Shown here: positions 7,710 to 15,739 of the stretch, in pieces | Numbering within the stretch: the first letter of the stretch is position 1 | Layout of the letters: each line of letters begins with the position of its first letter | DNA from: Oscillospiraceae bacterium | GTDB lineage: Bacteria; Bacillota; Clostridia; Oscillospirales; Acutalibacteraceae | Assembly (NCBI GenBank): GCA_015066565.1 | Contig: SVOB01000001.1 | Span: forward strand, 1,178,001 to 1,242,000 | Length of the DNA: 64,000 nucleotides | Reading direction: 5' to 3' | Made by a program: the position numbers and the translations under genes | The notes under the pieces: generated by a model | What the model saw: the letters and a program-made list of their open reading frames with translations, nothing else | Databases searched by the model: none | Told to the model about the DNA's origin: nothing

Positions 7710-8537
7710 TTAACCTGCCGACCTTGCAGACATTCCCGCCTGCTTCGGAATCCGCACAACATATTCAATATATTCGTCCGTTTCGCTTTTTGCGGAGTCG
7801 GCGTCAATTCCTGCCCTGCGTATAGCGTCAACGGCATGATTAAGGGTGTTGATAAATATTCTTATATCCCGAAAGCCCTTTTTGACCATTCCCTTAGGCT
7901 CTTCAGAGCGTTTATTCATCTGAAAAATAAGGCGTTCGCTTTCCTCGACGTTCAGGTGTCTGTCAATTATTATCGACAGCGCCCTTTCACGCATATCGTC
8001 GGTTTCAAGCTTCAACAACGCCCTCGCGTGACGTTCGGAAAGCCCTGCTTTCGATATTTCATATCTCAGTTGCTCGTTGAGCTTTAAAAGCCTTAATTTA
8101 TTTGATAAGGTGGGCTGCGCTCTGCCTAATTTTCTTCCGATTTCCTCCTGGCTCATTCCGTAAACGGAAAGCAGCTTGTCAAGAGCAAGCGCCTCTTCAA
8201 AGAAATCGAGGTCGCTTCTCTGTATGTTTTCGAGAACGGATAACAGGGTTGACTGCTCCTCGTCGGCTTCGATTATAATTGCGGGAACCTTTGTCATACC
8301 TATAAGTCTTGCCGCGCGGAGCCGTCTTTCGCCTGAAATAAGCTCATATTCACCGTCGTCGGTCTTTCTGACTGTCAAAGGTTGAATAATTCCGTTTGAG
8401 CGAATGCTCTGGGCAAGTCCCTCCAGCTCGTCAAAATCAAAATGCTTTCTCGGTTGATTGGGATTCGGTCTGATTTTACTCTGGGGCAAAAGCATAACCG
8501 TATCGCCCACAGTCGGTTTGAGCTGTGACTTAAACAT
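7710..8537 (-). CDS. noc: ParB-family nucleoid occlusion protein (Noc)
   Basis: A 275-residue ParB paralogue. In Bacillus, Noc binds its own sites near the origin and blocks FtsZ assembly over the nucleoid. The ParB fold is clear: QPRKHFDFDE, ISGERRLRAARLIG (CTP motif), ENIQRSDLDFFEEA, then the HTH segment GMSQEEIGRKLGRAQPTLSN and SERHARALLKLE. Position between rsmG and parA is the standard location for noc. The N-terminus (MFKSQLKPTVGD) is not obviously the basic amphipathic membrane helix of Bacillus Noc, so membrane targeting is uncertain. A second ParB acting only in segregation cannot be excluded. Its Shine-Dalgarno GGAGGTG is paired with an upstream complement (separate entry). Confidence 0.88.
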   Translation of the reverse strand: MFKSQLKPTVGDTVMLLPQSKIRPNPNQPRKHFDFDELEGLAQSIRSNGIIQPLTVRKTDDGEYELISGERRLRAARLIGMTKVPAIIIEADEEQSTLLSVLENIQRSDLDFFEEALALDKLLSVYGMSQEEIGRKLGRAQPTLSNKLRLLKLNEQLRYEISKAGLSERHARALLKLETDDMRERALSIIIDRHLNVEESERLIFQMNKRSEEPKGMVKKGFRDIRIFINTLNHAVDAIRRAGIDADSAKSETDEYIEYVVRIPKQAGMSARSAG

Positions 8538-8543
8538 TAAAAA

Positions 8544-8594
8544 TTCACCTCCGTGGCTTGTCCTTACAAATAAAGATTAGCACACAAAGGTGAA
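8544..8594 (-). promoter_or_regulatory. Anti-Shine-Dalgarno pairing in the noc leader
   Basis: In the noc RNA, UUCACCUUUGUG (from 8594 down) can pair with CACGGAGGUGAA (from 8555 down) as 12 continuous pairs including two G-U wobbles. The second arm contains the whole ribosome binding site 9 bases before the noc ATG. The arms are 27 bases apart. Confidence 0.5.
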
Positions 8595-8651
8595 AAAATA
8601 AAGCATTTTCGATTGTCATAATCCCTTATATATCAAGGGTTTTCGCCTTTT

Positions 8652-9362
8652 TCAAAGGCTTTTTGAAGCGATTTTTGACGAATTTCTCGGATATTTTGTC
8701 GGGGTTTGCGATATTTTTTTAATTCTTATAATATTTCTCTCTCCCCTGCCGAAAAGTTCAAAGCTTTCTTTCGATATAATCTTGCCGCCGAGAAGGCTTA
8801 CGGCATTTTCGGAAAGGGCTATTTCTTCGTCAGCCGACGCCGCTTTCATGGCAACAAATTCGCCGCCGACCTTAACAAAGGGCAAGCAGTATTCCGAAAG
8901 CACGGGAAGAGAAGCAACCGCCCTCGCAAAAGCAAAATCGTAATTTTCTCGGTAAAGCCTGTTTTTTCCGCCCTCCTCGGCGCGAAGATGAACAGTTTTC
9001 GCATTTAAACCGAGTTCATTTAAAACACTGTCAAGAAAAACAAGCCTTTTATTAAGGCTGTCAAGCAAGGTTACCTTTAAATCGGGTCTTGCGATAAGCA
9101 GAGCTATACCCGGAAAGCCCGCGCCCGTTCCGACGTCAATAATGCCTGCATTTTCGGGAATATCAAGATATTTAAGCACCGAAAGGCTGTCGGCAAAGTG
9201 CTTTATAACAATCTCTTCCGGCTCGGTTATAGCCGTAAGATTGAGGTGTTTATTGGTTTCGACAAGCATTTCGGCGTATCTGTCAAAGCGTTCAAGCGCT
9301 TTTTCATCAAGGTCAACGCCGAAAAGCGAGGCTTTTTCCTTTAATAAAGAGGTGTCAATCAT
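8652..9362 (-). CDS. rsmG: 16S rRNA (guanine527-N7)-methyltransferase
   Basis: The SAM-dependent methyltransferase that makes m7G527 in the decoding region of 16S rRNA. It has 236 residues, the usual length. The GidB signature is present: LNLTAITEPEEIVIKHFADSL in part, then the SAM-binding glycine loop VGTGAGFPGIALLIARP and LLDSLNKRLVFL. The gene overlaps the mnmG stop by one base and follows it in the origin cluster, which is the classic gidA-gidB pairing. The C-terminus carries a basic tail (PTKYPRNSSKIASKSL). Confidence 0.95.
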   Translation of the reverse strand: MIDTSLLKEKASLFGVDLDEKALERFDRYAEMLVETNKHLNLTAITEPEEIVIKHFADSLSVLKYLDIPENAGIIDVGTGAGFPGIALLIARPDLKVTLLDSLNKRLVFLDSVLNELGLNAKTVHLRAEEGGKNRLYRENYDFAFARAVASLPVLSEYCLPFVKVGGEFVAMKAASADEEIALSENAVSLLGGKIISKESFELFGRGERNIIRIKKISQTPTKYPRNSSKIASKSL

Positions 9363-11236
9363 CAGTTTATGCCCTCCTTTGCAAGGAAGATAAGCAAAAC
9401 CGAGATGTCGGCGGGGGTAACTCCCGAAATCCGACTCGCCTGCCCTACGCTCTGAGGACGTGCCTTTGTCAGCTTTTCCCTCGCTTCAAGGCGAAGCCCG
9501 TCAATAGCATTAAAATCAACGGTTTCGGGGATTTTCTTAACCTCAAGGCGATGCATTTCCTCTACCTGAGCCTGCTGTCTTCTGATATAGCCCTCATACT
9601 TTAATTCGATTTCGACCTGCTCAAAAACCTCCTCGGGAAAATCGGGTCGGTTTTTGTCGAAAGGTTTCAAAAGTTCATAATTAAGCTGGGGTCTGCGGAT
9701 AAGTTCCGCGAGTCTTGCGCCCGTTTTAAGCTCGGATGTTTCACGTGAAACAAGAAATTTCTGTAACTCCTTTGCGGGCGGAAGCACAGTATTTTCAACC
9801 CTTTCAAGCTCTTCGGCAATCATTTTTTTCTTTTCTGTAAGGCGGTTATGCTTTTCCTCGCTGACAAGCCCGATTTCATAACCCTTGTCGGTTAAGCGTA
9901 AATCGGCGTTGTCCTGCCTTAAAAGCAGCCTGTATTCGCTTCGTGAAGTCATCATACGGTAAGGGTCGGCGCAACCCTTTGTAACAAGGTCGTCAATAAG
10001 GGTTCCGATATAAGAGGTCTCTCTGCCGAGAACAAAAGGCTCCTTGCCCTGAACTGAACGCGCGGCATTAATTCCCGCAATAAGCCCCTGCGCCGCCGCC
10101 TCCTCATAACCGCTTGAACCGTTAAACTGTCCTGCCCCGAAAAGTCCCTTAAAGTCAATAAACTCAAGGCTTCCCGTGAGCGCCAGCGGGTCAACGCAAT
10201 CATATTCTATAGCGTATGCCGTACGCATAATTTCAACGTTTTCAAGTCCCGGAATTGTTCTTAGGAATTTGAGCTGAACATCCTCGGGAAGCGACGACGA
10301 CATACCTTGGAGATACATTTCCTCGGTATCCTCGCCGCAGGGCTCAATAAAAAGCTGATGCCTTTGTTTTTCGGGGAAACGGACGATTTTATCCTCAATA
10401 CTCGGACAGTAACGCGGTCCGACGCCGCTGATTTTTCCGCTGTATAACGGCGAACGGTGAAGATTGTCGAGAATTATGTTTTTCGTATCGTCATTCGTGT
10501 ATGTTATATGACAGGCAACCCTATTTTCGGGCTTCTTTTCACTGTCAAAGGAAAAGGCAACCGTGTTTTTGTCGCCCTCCTGCAATTCGGTTTTTGAAAA
10601 ATCAATGCTCCGCCTGTTTACCCTTGCGGGAGTGCCTGTCTTGAAGCGGCGAAGCGGAATATTAAGCTTTTTAAGAGCCTTTGAAAGCTCGGTTGCGGGA
10701 AACATTCCGTCAGGCCCGCTTTCAAATGAAACGTCGCCGATATAAACTCTGCCGCCGAGAAAGGTTCCCGTTGCAAGAACAACGCATTTTGCCGTATAAA
10801 CGGCTTCAAGCCTTGTTTTAAGAACCCAGAGCCCCTCGTCATTCTTATATAAATCAACGATTTCGCTCTGTCTTAAATCGAGTTTTTCCTGCTTTTCAAC
10901 GGCGTGCTTCATATATTCGCTGTATTTTCGTCTGTCAATCTGAGCCCGAAGCGAATGAACCGCAGGGCCTTTTCCGAGATTTAACATTCTTGACTGAATA
11001 CTTGTTTTGTCAGCCGCCTTGCCCATTTCACCGCCGAGGGCGTCGATTTCACGGACGAGATGACCCTTTGACGTTCCGCCGATTGACGGGTTGCACGGCA
11101 TATTGCCGACCGAATCAAGGTTAATCGCAAACATAACGGTTTCACAACCGAGACGCGCGGAAGCAAGCCCTGCCTCAATTCCGGCATGGCCTGCGCCTAT
11201 TACGGCTACGTCATAATTTTTTGCGAAATACTCCAT
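9362..11236 (-). CDS. mnmG: tRNA uridine-5-carboxymethylaminomethyl modification enzyme MnmG (GidA)
   Basis: FAD-dependent partner of MnmE that makes (c)mnm5U34 in tRNA anticodons. It is full length at 624 residues. The N-terminal FAD-binding motif is GAGHAGIEAGLASARLG at about residues 13-29. The GidA signatures GPRYCPSIEDK and GQFNGSSGYEEAAAQG follow. The C-terminal helical MnmE-interacting domain contains YEGYIRRQQAQVEEM and ends near SRISGVTPADISVLLIFL. It starts one base after the mnmE stop. A perfect parS site is embedded in the coding sequence at 9737-9752. Confidence 0.97.
   Translation of the reverse strand: MEYFAKNYDVAVIGAGHAGIEAGLASARLGCETVMFAINLDSVGNMPCNPSIGGTSKGHLVREIDALGGEMGKAADKTSIQSRMLNLGKGPAVHSLRAQIDRRKYSEYMKHAVEKQEKLDLRQSEIVDLYKNDEGLWVLKTRLEAVYTAKCVVLATGTFLGGRVYIGDVSFESGPDGMFPATELSKALKKLNIPLRRFKTGTPARVNRRSIDFSKTELQEGDKNTVAFSFDSEKKPENRVACHITYTNDDTKNIILDNLHRSPLYSGKISGVGPRYCPSIEDKIVRFPEKQRHQLFIEPCGEDTEEMYLQGMSSSLPEDVQLKFLRTIPGLENVEIMRTAYAIEYDCVDPLALTGSLEFIDFKGLFGAGQFNGSSGYEEAAAQGLIAGINAARSVQGKEPFVLGRETSYIGTLIDDLVTKGCADPYRMMTSRSEYRLLLRQDNADLRLTDKGYEIGLVSEEKHNRLTEKKKMIAEELERVENTVLPPAKELQKFLVSRETSELKTGARLAELIRRPQLNYELLKPFDKNRPDFPEEVFEQVEIELKYEGYIRRQQAQVEEMHRLEVKKIPETVDFNAIDGLRLEAREKLTKARPQSVGQASRISGVTPADISVLLIFLAKEGIN
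9737..9752. other. parS site inside mnmG
   Basis: TGTTTCACGTGAAACA matches the 16-base parS consensus exactly and encodes part of LVSRETSEL in MnmG. An intragenic parS near the origin is typical of Firmicutes. Confidence 0.92.
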
Positions 11237-11237
11237 T

Positions 11238-12602
11238 TTATTTACCTACACAAAAACGTGAAAAAATTTCATTTATAACTGCGTCCGAAGCCTTTTCGCC
11301 GGTAAGGACGAGCAGTTCGTCAATCGCCGAATCGACCGTAACGTTAACTGCGTCAAGGGTTACGCCGTTTTCAAGGTCGGTTATCGCCTGCTTTATATCG
11401 TTCAATGCGCTTTCACAACAGCTTCTCTGCCTTGCGTTTATAAGAGAGGCTACTGACGGGTCAAAATCAGCCGTTTCAAGAGTTTTTTCGATAACGGAAC
11501 AGAGCTTCTGTCTGTCGTCGGGGTTCTTTGCGCTGATTTCAACCACCTGTGAAAAGTTTTGTATAATTGTATCTTCGGTTGCCTTTTTTTCAAGGTCGCA
11601 TTTGTTGAAAATCGCAACGGATTTTTTATTTTTTACAAGAGAAATTATCTCTTCATCCTCTTGAGTAATCGGACGTGAAGCGTCAAAGACCGCAAGAACA
11701 AAATCTGCGCTTTCAAGCCATTTTTTTGCCCTGTCAACGCCGATTTTTTCGACCTCGTCGTCAGATGAACGAAGCCCCGCCGTATCGGCAAGTCTTAAGG
11801 TCGCTGAGCCGATAACCGCCGTTTCCTCAACAATATCACGGGTTGTCCCCTCAACCGAGGTTACTATTGACCTGTCCTCGCCGAGAAGAAGGTTCATAAG
11901 CGTTGATTTTCCGACGTTGGGTTTGCCGACTATTGCGGTTCTGACCCCGCCTATAACCGCCTTTCCGCTGTCAAAACGGGAAATAAGGCTTTCAAGGTCG
12001 GTTTTTACGCTGTAAAGATTTTTAACCAATTCTCCGCTTGTCAGCTCCTCGATTTCGTCGTCGGGATAGTCTACCCAAGCCGCAAGTGAAGCCGAAGCGG
12101 AAACAAGAACACTGTTTATTTCGGCGAGCTTTTTACTTAAAGCTCCCTCAAGGGTGTTATAAGCCGCCTTTGCTTCCTGCTCGGAATGAGAGGAAATTAT
12201 ATTCATAACGGATTCGGCGCTCGCCAGGTCCATTTTTCCGTTGAGAAAGGCTCTTTTTGTAAACTCGCCCGCAGGGGCGGGGAGTGCGCCCGCAAGAAGA
12301 ACGCTGCGAAGCACCTGACGGGTTACGAAAAGACCGCCGTGACAGCTTAATTCAACAACATCCTCGCCCGTGTAGCTTCTCGGAGCCTTAAAAACAAGGG
12401 CGATAACCTCGTCAAGAAAAGAGCCGTCCTCGCCCTTGACCGAGCCGAGCAACGCCGAATAGCCCCTTAAATCCTTAAGGAGCTTGCCGTTTTTTGAAAC
12501 GAATACTTTTTCGGCGATTTCAACCGCGTTTTCACCCGAAATACGGACTATTCCTATTCCGCCGGGGGACATACCTGTTGAAATAGCGGCAACTGTTGAC
12601 AT
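11238..12602 (-). CDS. mnmE: tRNA modification GTPase MnmE (TrmE)
   Basis: A 454-residue GTPase that acts with MnmG on wobble uridine. The N-terminal folate-binding domain starts with IAAISTGMSPGGIGIVRISG-like sequence. The helical domain is split around a G domain with GKPNVGKSTLMN (P-loop) near residue 222, TTRDIVEE (G2), DTAGLR (G3) and NKCD (G4). The C-terminus ends in FCVGK, matching the essential FC(I/V)GK motif. It precedes mnmG by one base. A terminator-like hairpin separates it from jag. Confidence 0.97.
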   Translation of the reverse strand: MSTVAAISTGMSPGGIGIVRISGENAVEIAEKVFVSKNGKLLKDLRGYSALLGSVKGEDGSFLDEVIALVFKAPRSYTGEDVVELSCHGGLFVTRQVLRSVLLAGALPAPAGEFTKRAFLNGKMDLASAESVMNIISSHSEQEAKAAYNTLEGALSKKLAEINSVLVSASASLAAWVDYPDDEIEELTSGELVKNLYSVKTDLESLISRFDSGKAVIGGVRTAIVGKPNVGKSTLMNLLLGEDRSIVTSVEGTTRDIVEETAVIGSATLRLADTAGLRSSDDEVEKIGVDRAKKWLESADFVLAVFDASRPITQEDEEIISLVKNKKSVAIFNKCDLEKKATEDTIIQNFSQVVEISAKNPDDRQKLCSVIEKTLETADFDPSVASLINARQRSCCESALNDIKQAITDLENGVTLDAVNVTVDSAIDELLVLTGEKASDAVINEIFSRFCVGK

Positions 12603-12616
12603 ATTATCACCCGATA

Positions 12617-12648
12617 AAACAAAAAGGGGAGTCGTTGCTCCCCTTTAC
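12617..12648 (-). terminator. Intrinsic terminator between jag and mnmE
   Basis: On the minus strand AAAGGGGAG-CAACGA-CTCCCCTTTTTGTTTT forms a stem followed by T-rich sequence, just past the jag stop. mnmE starts within about 15 bases of it, so it probably reduces rather than abolishes read-through. Confidence 0.75.
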
Positions 12649-12649
12649 A

Positions 12650-13600
12650 TTAATCTTCTTTTTCAGTTTCAACCTCAATCTTACCGTAAAGAGATGAGCC
12701 TTCAAAGTCGCTCTTGGGCGCCCTCTGAGGAGCTTCGCTGACGCTTGCAGCAGGGGAGTCGTTCCTTCTGCGGCGGTCATTTCTCTGGTAAGACTGTCTT
12801 GAAGCCTTTACCGAGCCGTCGGGAGCAATAGTAACTCTTCTGTCGAGGTCGCTTCCCGTTGAATAGGATGTAGCGCCCTTAACCTCCTGAACAGCCGTGT
12901 GAATGACCCTTCTTTCATAGGGATTCATAGGCTCAAGAGTAACGCTTCTTCCGCTTTTAACCGCTTTAATAGCGTGTCTTCTTGCGAGAGTGCGTAACGC
13001 TTCTTCACGCTTTTCACGGTAGTCGCCTACGTTAACGCTAACTCTCTTATAGCTTCCCTTACCGTGATTTGCAACCATTCTTGTAAGGTACTGCAAAGCG
13101 TCAAGCGTTTCGCCGCGTCTGCCGATAACAAGGCCGTAATCCTCACCGCAGTCAACCTCGAAATTGATTTCCTCGTCGTTTGCGGTGACCTCGATTTCAC
13201 AGCTTTCCATGCCGATACCGAGAATCATAGCCTTTAAATATTCCTTTGCGTCGTCATACTCGTTTGTGGGAGTAAGCTCAACCGAAACAAAGGGCTTTGA
13301 AATTTCAACTACAACCTCTTTAACGGGCTGCGGTTTCTTTTCTTTACGGTTATTGTTATTGTTCTTTTTATTTTCTCTTTTTTCGTTCTTTTCCCTTTTA
13401 ACCTTAACGGGCTCGTCGGCAACCTCGTAGCTTGCCTTAACCTGAGCGTCGCTGCCGCCGAAAAGACCTAAAATCTTTTTCTGGGGCATTTTGAGGATTT
13501 CGATTTTAACCTCAACCTCTTCAGGAGCGCCGAGCTGTTCTTTAGCGGCTTTTGTAGCCTCTTCAACAGTTGCGCCCGAACCGATTGCTTCTTTTAACAT
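12650..13600 (-). CDS. jag: RNA-binding protein Jag/KhpB (SpoIIIJ-associated)
   Basis: A 316-residue RNA-binding protein linked to cell elongation and sporulation. The Jag_N domain spans about residues 1-60 (EATKAAKEQLGAPEEVEVKI). A highly charged linker of Lys/Asn/Glu follows (KRENKKNNNNNRKEKK), then a KH domain with the GRRGETLDALQYL loop near residue 170. An R3H domain near 205-265 includes LARRHAIKAVKSGRSV and the NPYERRVIHTAVQE segment. The tail is disordered. It is 16 bases downstream of yidC, its usual partner. Confidence 0.95.
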   Translation of the reverse strand: MLKEAIGSGATVEEATKAAKEQLGAPEEVEVKIEILKMPQKKILGLFGGSDAQVKASYEVADEPVKVKREKNEKRENKKNNNNNRKEKKPQPVKEVVVEISKPFVSVELTPTNEYDDAKEYLKAMILGIGMESCEIEVTANDEEINFEVDCGEDYGLVIGRRGETLDALQYLTRMVANHGKGSYKRVSVNVGDYREKREEALRTLARRHAIKAVKSGRSVTLEPMNPYERRVIHTAVQEVKGATSYSTGSDLDRRVTIAPDGSVKASRQSYQRNDRRRRNDSPAASVSEAPQRAPKSDFEGSSLYGKIEVETEKED

Positions 13601-13615
13601 ATTAATTATAACCTC

Positions 13616-14593
13616 TTAATCATTCTTTGCTTTTTCAAGCAGTTTTTTCATACTCGCTTCTTTTGAGCGACGGTAAATCGTTTCGTCAACCATAAGGCGT
13701 GAGAGCACCTTGTTGGGGCTGTGGGTATAATTGAGAATAAACATCTGGAAAAGAGAAAGAAGACTCGAAAGAATCATATAAACGCTGACGTTAGTCGGCA
13801 ATATGAACGCAAACCAAATCATCATGGCGGGAGACATAAACATCATACAGCCTGACGTCGGGTTTTTAGCCATTTCGGGATTTGTCTTCTTCTGACGCAT
13901 AAACATATAAACACTCTGAACAAGCGTAATCGCAAGAAGAATTGCGGGTATAATCCAATACTTGTCAGGGGATTTAAAGCTCGGCGTAACGGTAAGGTCG
14001 ATGCCGAAAAGATGGAAATTATCTGCGAAATGGGTAATTTTATTCGCGATATCGGTTGTAACGCCGTCAACAGAGGTAAGGTCAATCTTATCAAGGTATT
14101 TGATAACGTCGATTTCACCCTGAAAGGCGGCAGTTGAGCCTGCCTTTGCCGATGCCGCCTGAGTAGCCGTCTGAACATAAGGCGCAACAGCTGTTTTAAG
14201 GTTTTCGACAACATCCTTTGAGATGCGAAGAATATTTGTTAGCGGCGAGTAGTTTGCTGCAAAATAAACGCCCATCATAATAGGAAACTGAATGAGCATA
14301 GGCATACAGCCTGCCGTTGCGGCTCCGTATCCCTCCTGAGAATAGAGGTTCTGAAGCTCCTGATTCATCTTCTGCTGATTTGAGGCGTATTTTTCTCTGA
14401 TTCTGTCCGCTTTCGGCTTTAAGCGAAGCTGTTTTGCCTGATTTTTCTGCATTGAAATCTGCGACGGCAAAAGAATCAGCTTAACCAAAATAACCAGAAG
14501 CAAAAGCGAAAGCAGATAATTGTCGGTGATAGCATAAAATGCGGCGATAACAAGTCCGAAGGGGACTGCAAGCCATTCTCTGAGTTTTTGCAT
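13616..14593 (-). CDS. yidC: Membrane protein insertase YidC/SpoIIIJ
   Basis: A 325-residue Oxa1-family insertase for membrane proteins. It has the five core membrane segments and lacks the large periplasmic domain of Gram-negative YidC. The positively charged residue of the hydrophilic groove is a lysine (K38 in VILVKLILLP) where Bacillus SpoIIIJ has arginine. The cytoplasmic coiled-coil loop (KADRIREKYASNQQKMNQEL) and QFPIMMGVYFA follow. The extracellular loop after the second membrane segment is long and Ala/Thr-rich (about residues 125-190). No lipobox is visible at the N-terminus. Its position between yidD and jag is canonical. Confidence 0.95.
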   Translation of the reverse strand: MQKLREWLAVPFGLVIAAFYAITDNYLLSLLLLVILVKLILLPSQISMQKNQAKQLRLKPKADRIREKYASNQQKMNQELQNLYSQEGYGAATAGCMPMLIQFPIMMGVYFAANYSPLTNILRISKDVVENLKTAVAPYVQTATQAASAKAGSTAAFQGEIDVIKYLDKIDLTSVDGVTTDIANKITHFADNFHLFGIDLTVTPSFKSPDKYWIIPAILLAITLVQSVYMFMRQKKTNPEMAKNPTSGCMMFMSPAMMIWFAFILPTNVSVYMILSSLLSLFQMFILNYTHSPNKVLSRLMVDETIYRRSKEASMKKLLEKAKND

Positions 14594-14605
14594 TCTTATT
14601 CTCCG

Positions 14606-14833
14606 TTAATTCTTTTCTTTCTTTTCGGGTACGGGGTCATAGCCACCGCTTGTCAGCGGACTGCACCTGATTAAACGCCAGACGGTAAGTAAAAAACCCT
14701 TAAAAAAGCCAAACCTTTCAAACGCCGTTACAGCATAGCTTGAACAGGTCGGATAAAACTTGCACCTTGCGGGCAGGTGAGGGGATATTTTTTTCTGGTA
14801 AAATTTAATCAGCTTTATTAAAACTTGAGTCAT
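14606..14833 (-). CDS. yidD: Membrane protein insertion efficiency factor YidD
   Basis: A 75-residue protein with the family signature KFYPTCSSYAVTAFERFG and an N-terminal amphipathic start (LIKLIKFYQKKISP). YidD is thought to help YidC insert membrane proteins. It overlaps the 3' end of rnpA by 29 bases in another frame, an arrangement common in this cluster, and lies 12 bases before yidC. The length is typical (70-85 residues). Confidence 0.95.
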   Translation of the reverse strand: MTQVLIKLIKFYQKKISPHLPARCKFYPTCSSYAVTAFERFGFFKGFLLTVWRLIRCSPLTSGGYDPVPEKKEKN

Positions 14834-15167
14834 TTTTAATTACTCCGGCTGACAGAAAATTTTTTCTCATTATCTCACAAAGCACGGTTGACTTTGTGTA
14901 CTTGGTTCTTCCGCGGGCGACAAAAACTATATCGTAGCCGCCGTTTATTTCTCTCTCAATTGAGCGAAACGCTGCGCGGATAACCCTTTTTGACCGGTTT
15001 CTTTCAACCGCGTTACCTATCTTTTTACTCGTAGTTATTCCTATACGACAAATTCCCGCACGGTTTTTCATTAAATAAATGACCAGTGCAGGATTTGTAT
15101 AGGCTTTTCCGCGCGCATAAATACGGCGGAAATCGGAGTTGCTCTTTAAGGTAACGGTATCGGTCAC
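14805..15167 (-). CDS. rnpA: Ribonuclease P protein component
   Basis: The basic protein subunit of RNase P, which matures tRNA 5' ends. It has 120 residues, with the start TLKSNSDFRRIYARGKAY and the conserved RNR-type helix NAVERNRSKRVIRAAFR near residues 52-68. The tail DIVFVARGRTKYT is typical. It follows rpmH by 17 bases and its end overlaps yidD. Confidence 0.96.
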   Translation of the reverse strand: MTDTVTLKSNSDFRRIYARGKAYTNPALVIYLMKNRAGICRIGITTSKKIGNAVERNRSKRVIRAAFRSIEREINGGYDIVFVARGRTKYTKSTVLCEIMRKNFLSAGVIKNDSSFNKAD

Positions 15168-15184
15168 ACTTAGTCCCTCATTAA

Positions 15185-15319
15185 TCAGTAAGAGAGCTGC
15201 TTTCTGCCCTTAGCTCTGCGGCGGGCAAGAACCTTTCTGCCGTTTCTGTCGGACATTCTCTTACGGAAGCCGTGTTCCATCTGACGATGGCGCTTCTTGG
15301 GCTGATATGTTCTCTTCAT
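15185..15319 (-). CDS. rpmH: 50S ribosomal protein L34
   Basis: A 44-residue ribosomal protein. The translation begins [20 protein letters not shown] and ends [15 protein letters not shown], matching L34 along its full length. A GGGAGG ribosome binding site lies 7 bases before the ATG. It is the first gene of the leftward origin operon, directly across the AT-rich origin from dnaA. Confidence 0.98.
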   Translation of the reverse strand: MKRTYQPKKRHRQMEHGFRKRMSDRNGRKVLARRRAKGRKQLSY

Positions 15320-15739
15320 CACGTTTCCTCCCTGAAAATTATATTATACCTGCACGAAAACATTTTGCAGGATTTTTGCATACTGACACAGTATAAAATT
15401 TACACTGTGAGAATGTATTATATAACAAAAAAGCCGTTTCTGTCAATGATTTTATTTTGGTTTGAAAAGCGAAAAATCCAATTAATCAAAGTTTTTGTGT
15501 CAACTATGAAAATATAATCAAGATATTGTGTGTGAAATTTAAAAAATTTTTTGAGAATAGTAATAAACACGCGAATTTTTTATTTATTTATAAGTATTAT
15601 ATATATAATATAAATATATATAAAATTTAATTTACCTATTGTAATATCGCCCGTTTAATGCTATAATGTAACGTGAAGCATTTTGACTGCAAATTTTTTG
15701 AACATTTAATAAACAATATGACGAAAGGATGTTAAAAAT
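15320..15739. other. Putative oriC region (rpmH-dnaA intergenic)
   Basis: A 420-base non-coding, very AT-rich stretch at the divergence of rpmH and dnaA, the usual oriC position. A nearly pure A/T block at about 15571-15635 is a candidate DNA-unwinding element. I found no exact TTATNCACA DnaA box. Box-like 9-mers are present: TTTTGAACA at 15696-15704, and TAATAAACA at 15561-15569 and 15707-15715. A small inverted repeat CACAGT/ACTGTG lies at about 15387-15409. The origin call rests on position and composition. Confidence 0.75.
15639..15667 (+). promoter_or_regulatory. Predicted dnaA promoter
   Basis: TTGTAA and TATAAT are separated by 17 bases. Transcription would start near 15675, so the TTTTGAACA motif at 15696 would lie in the leader, where DnaA could repress its own gene. 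Confidence 0.6.
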
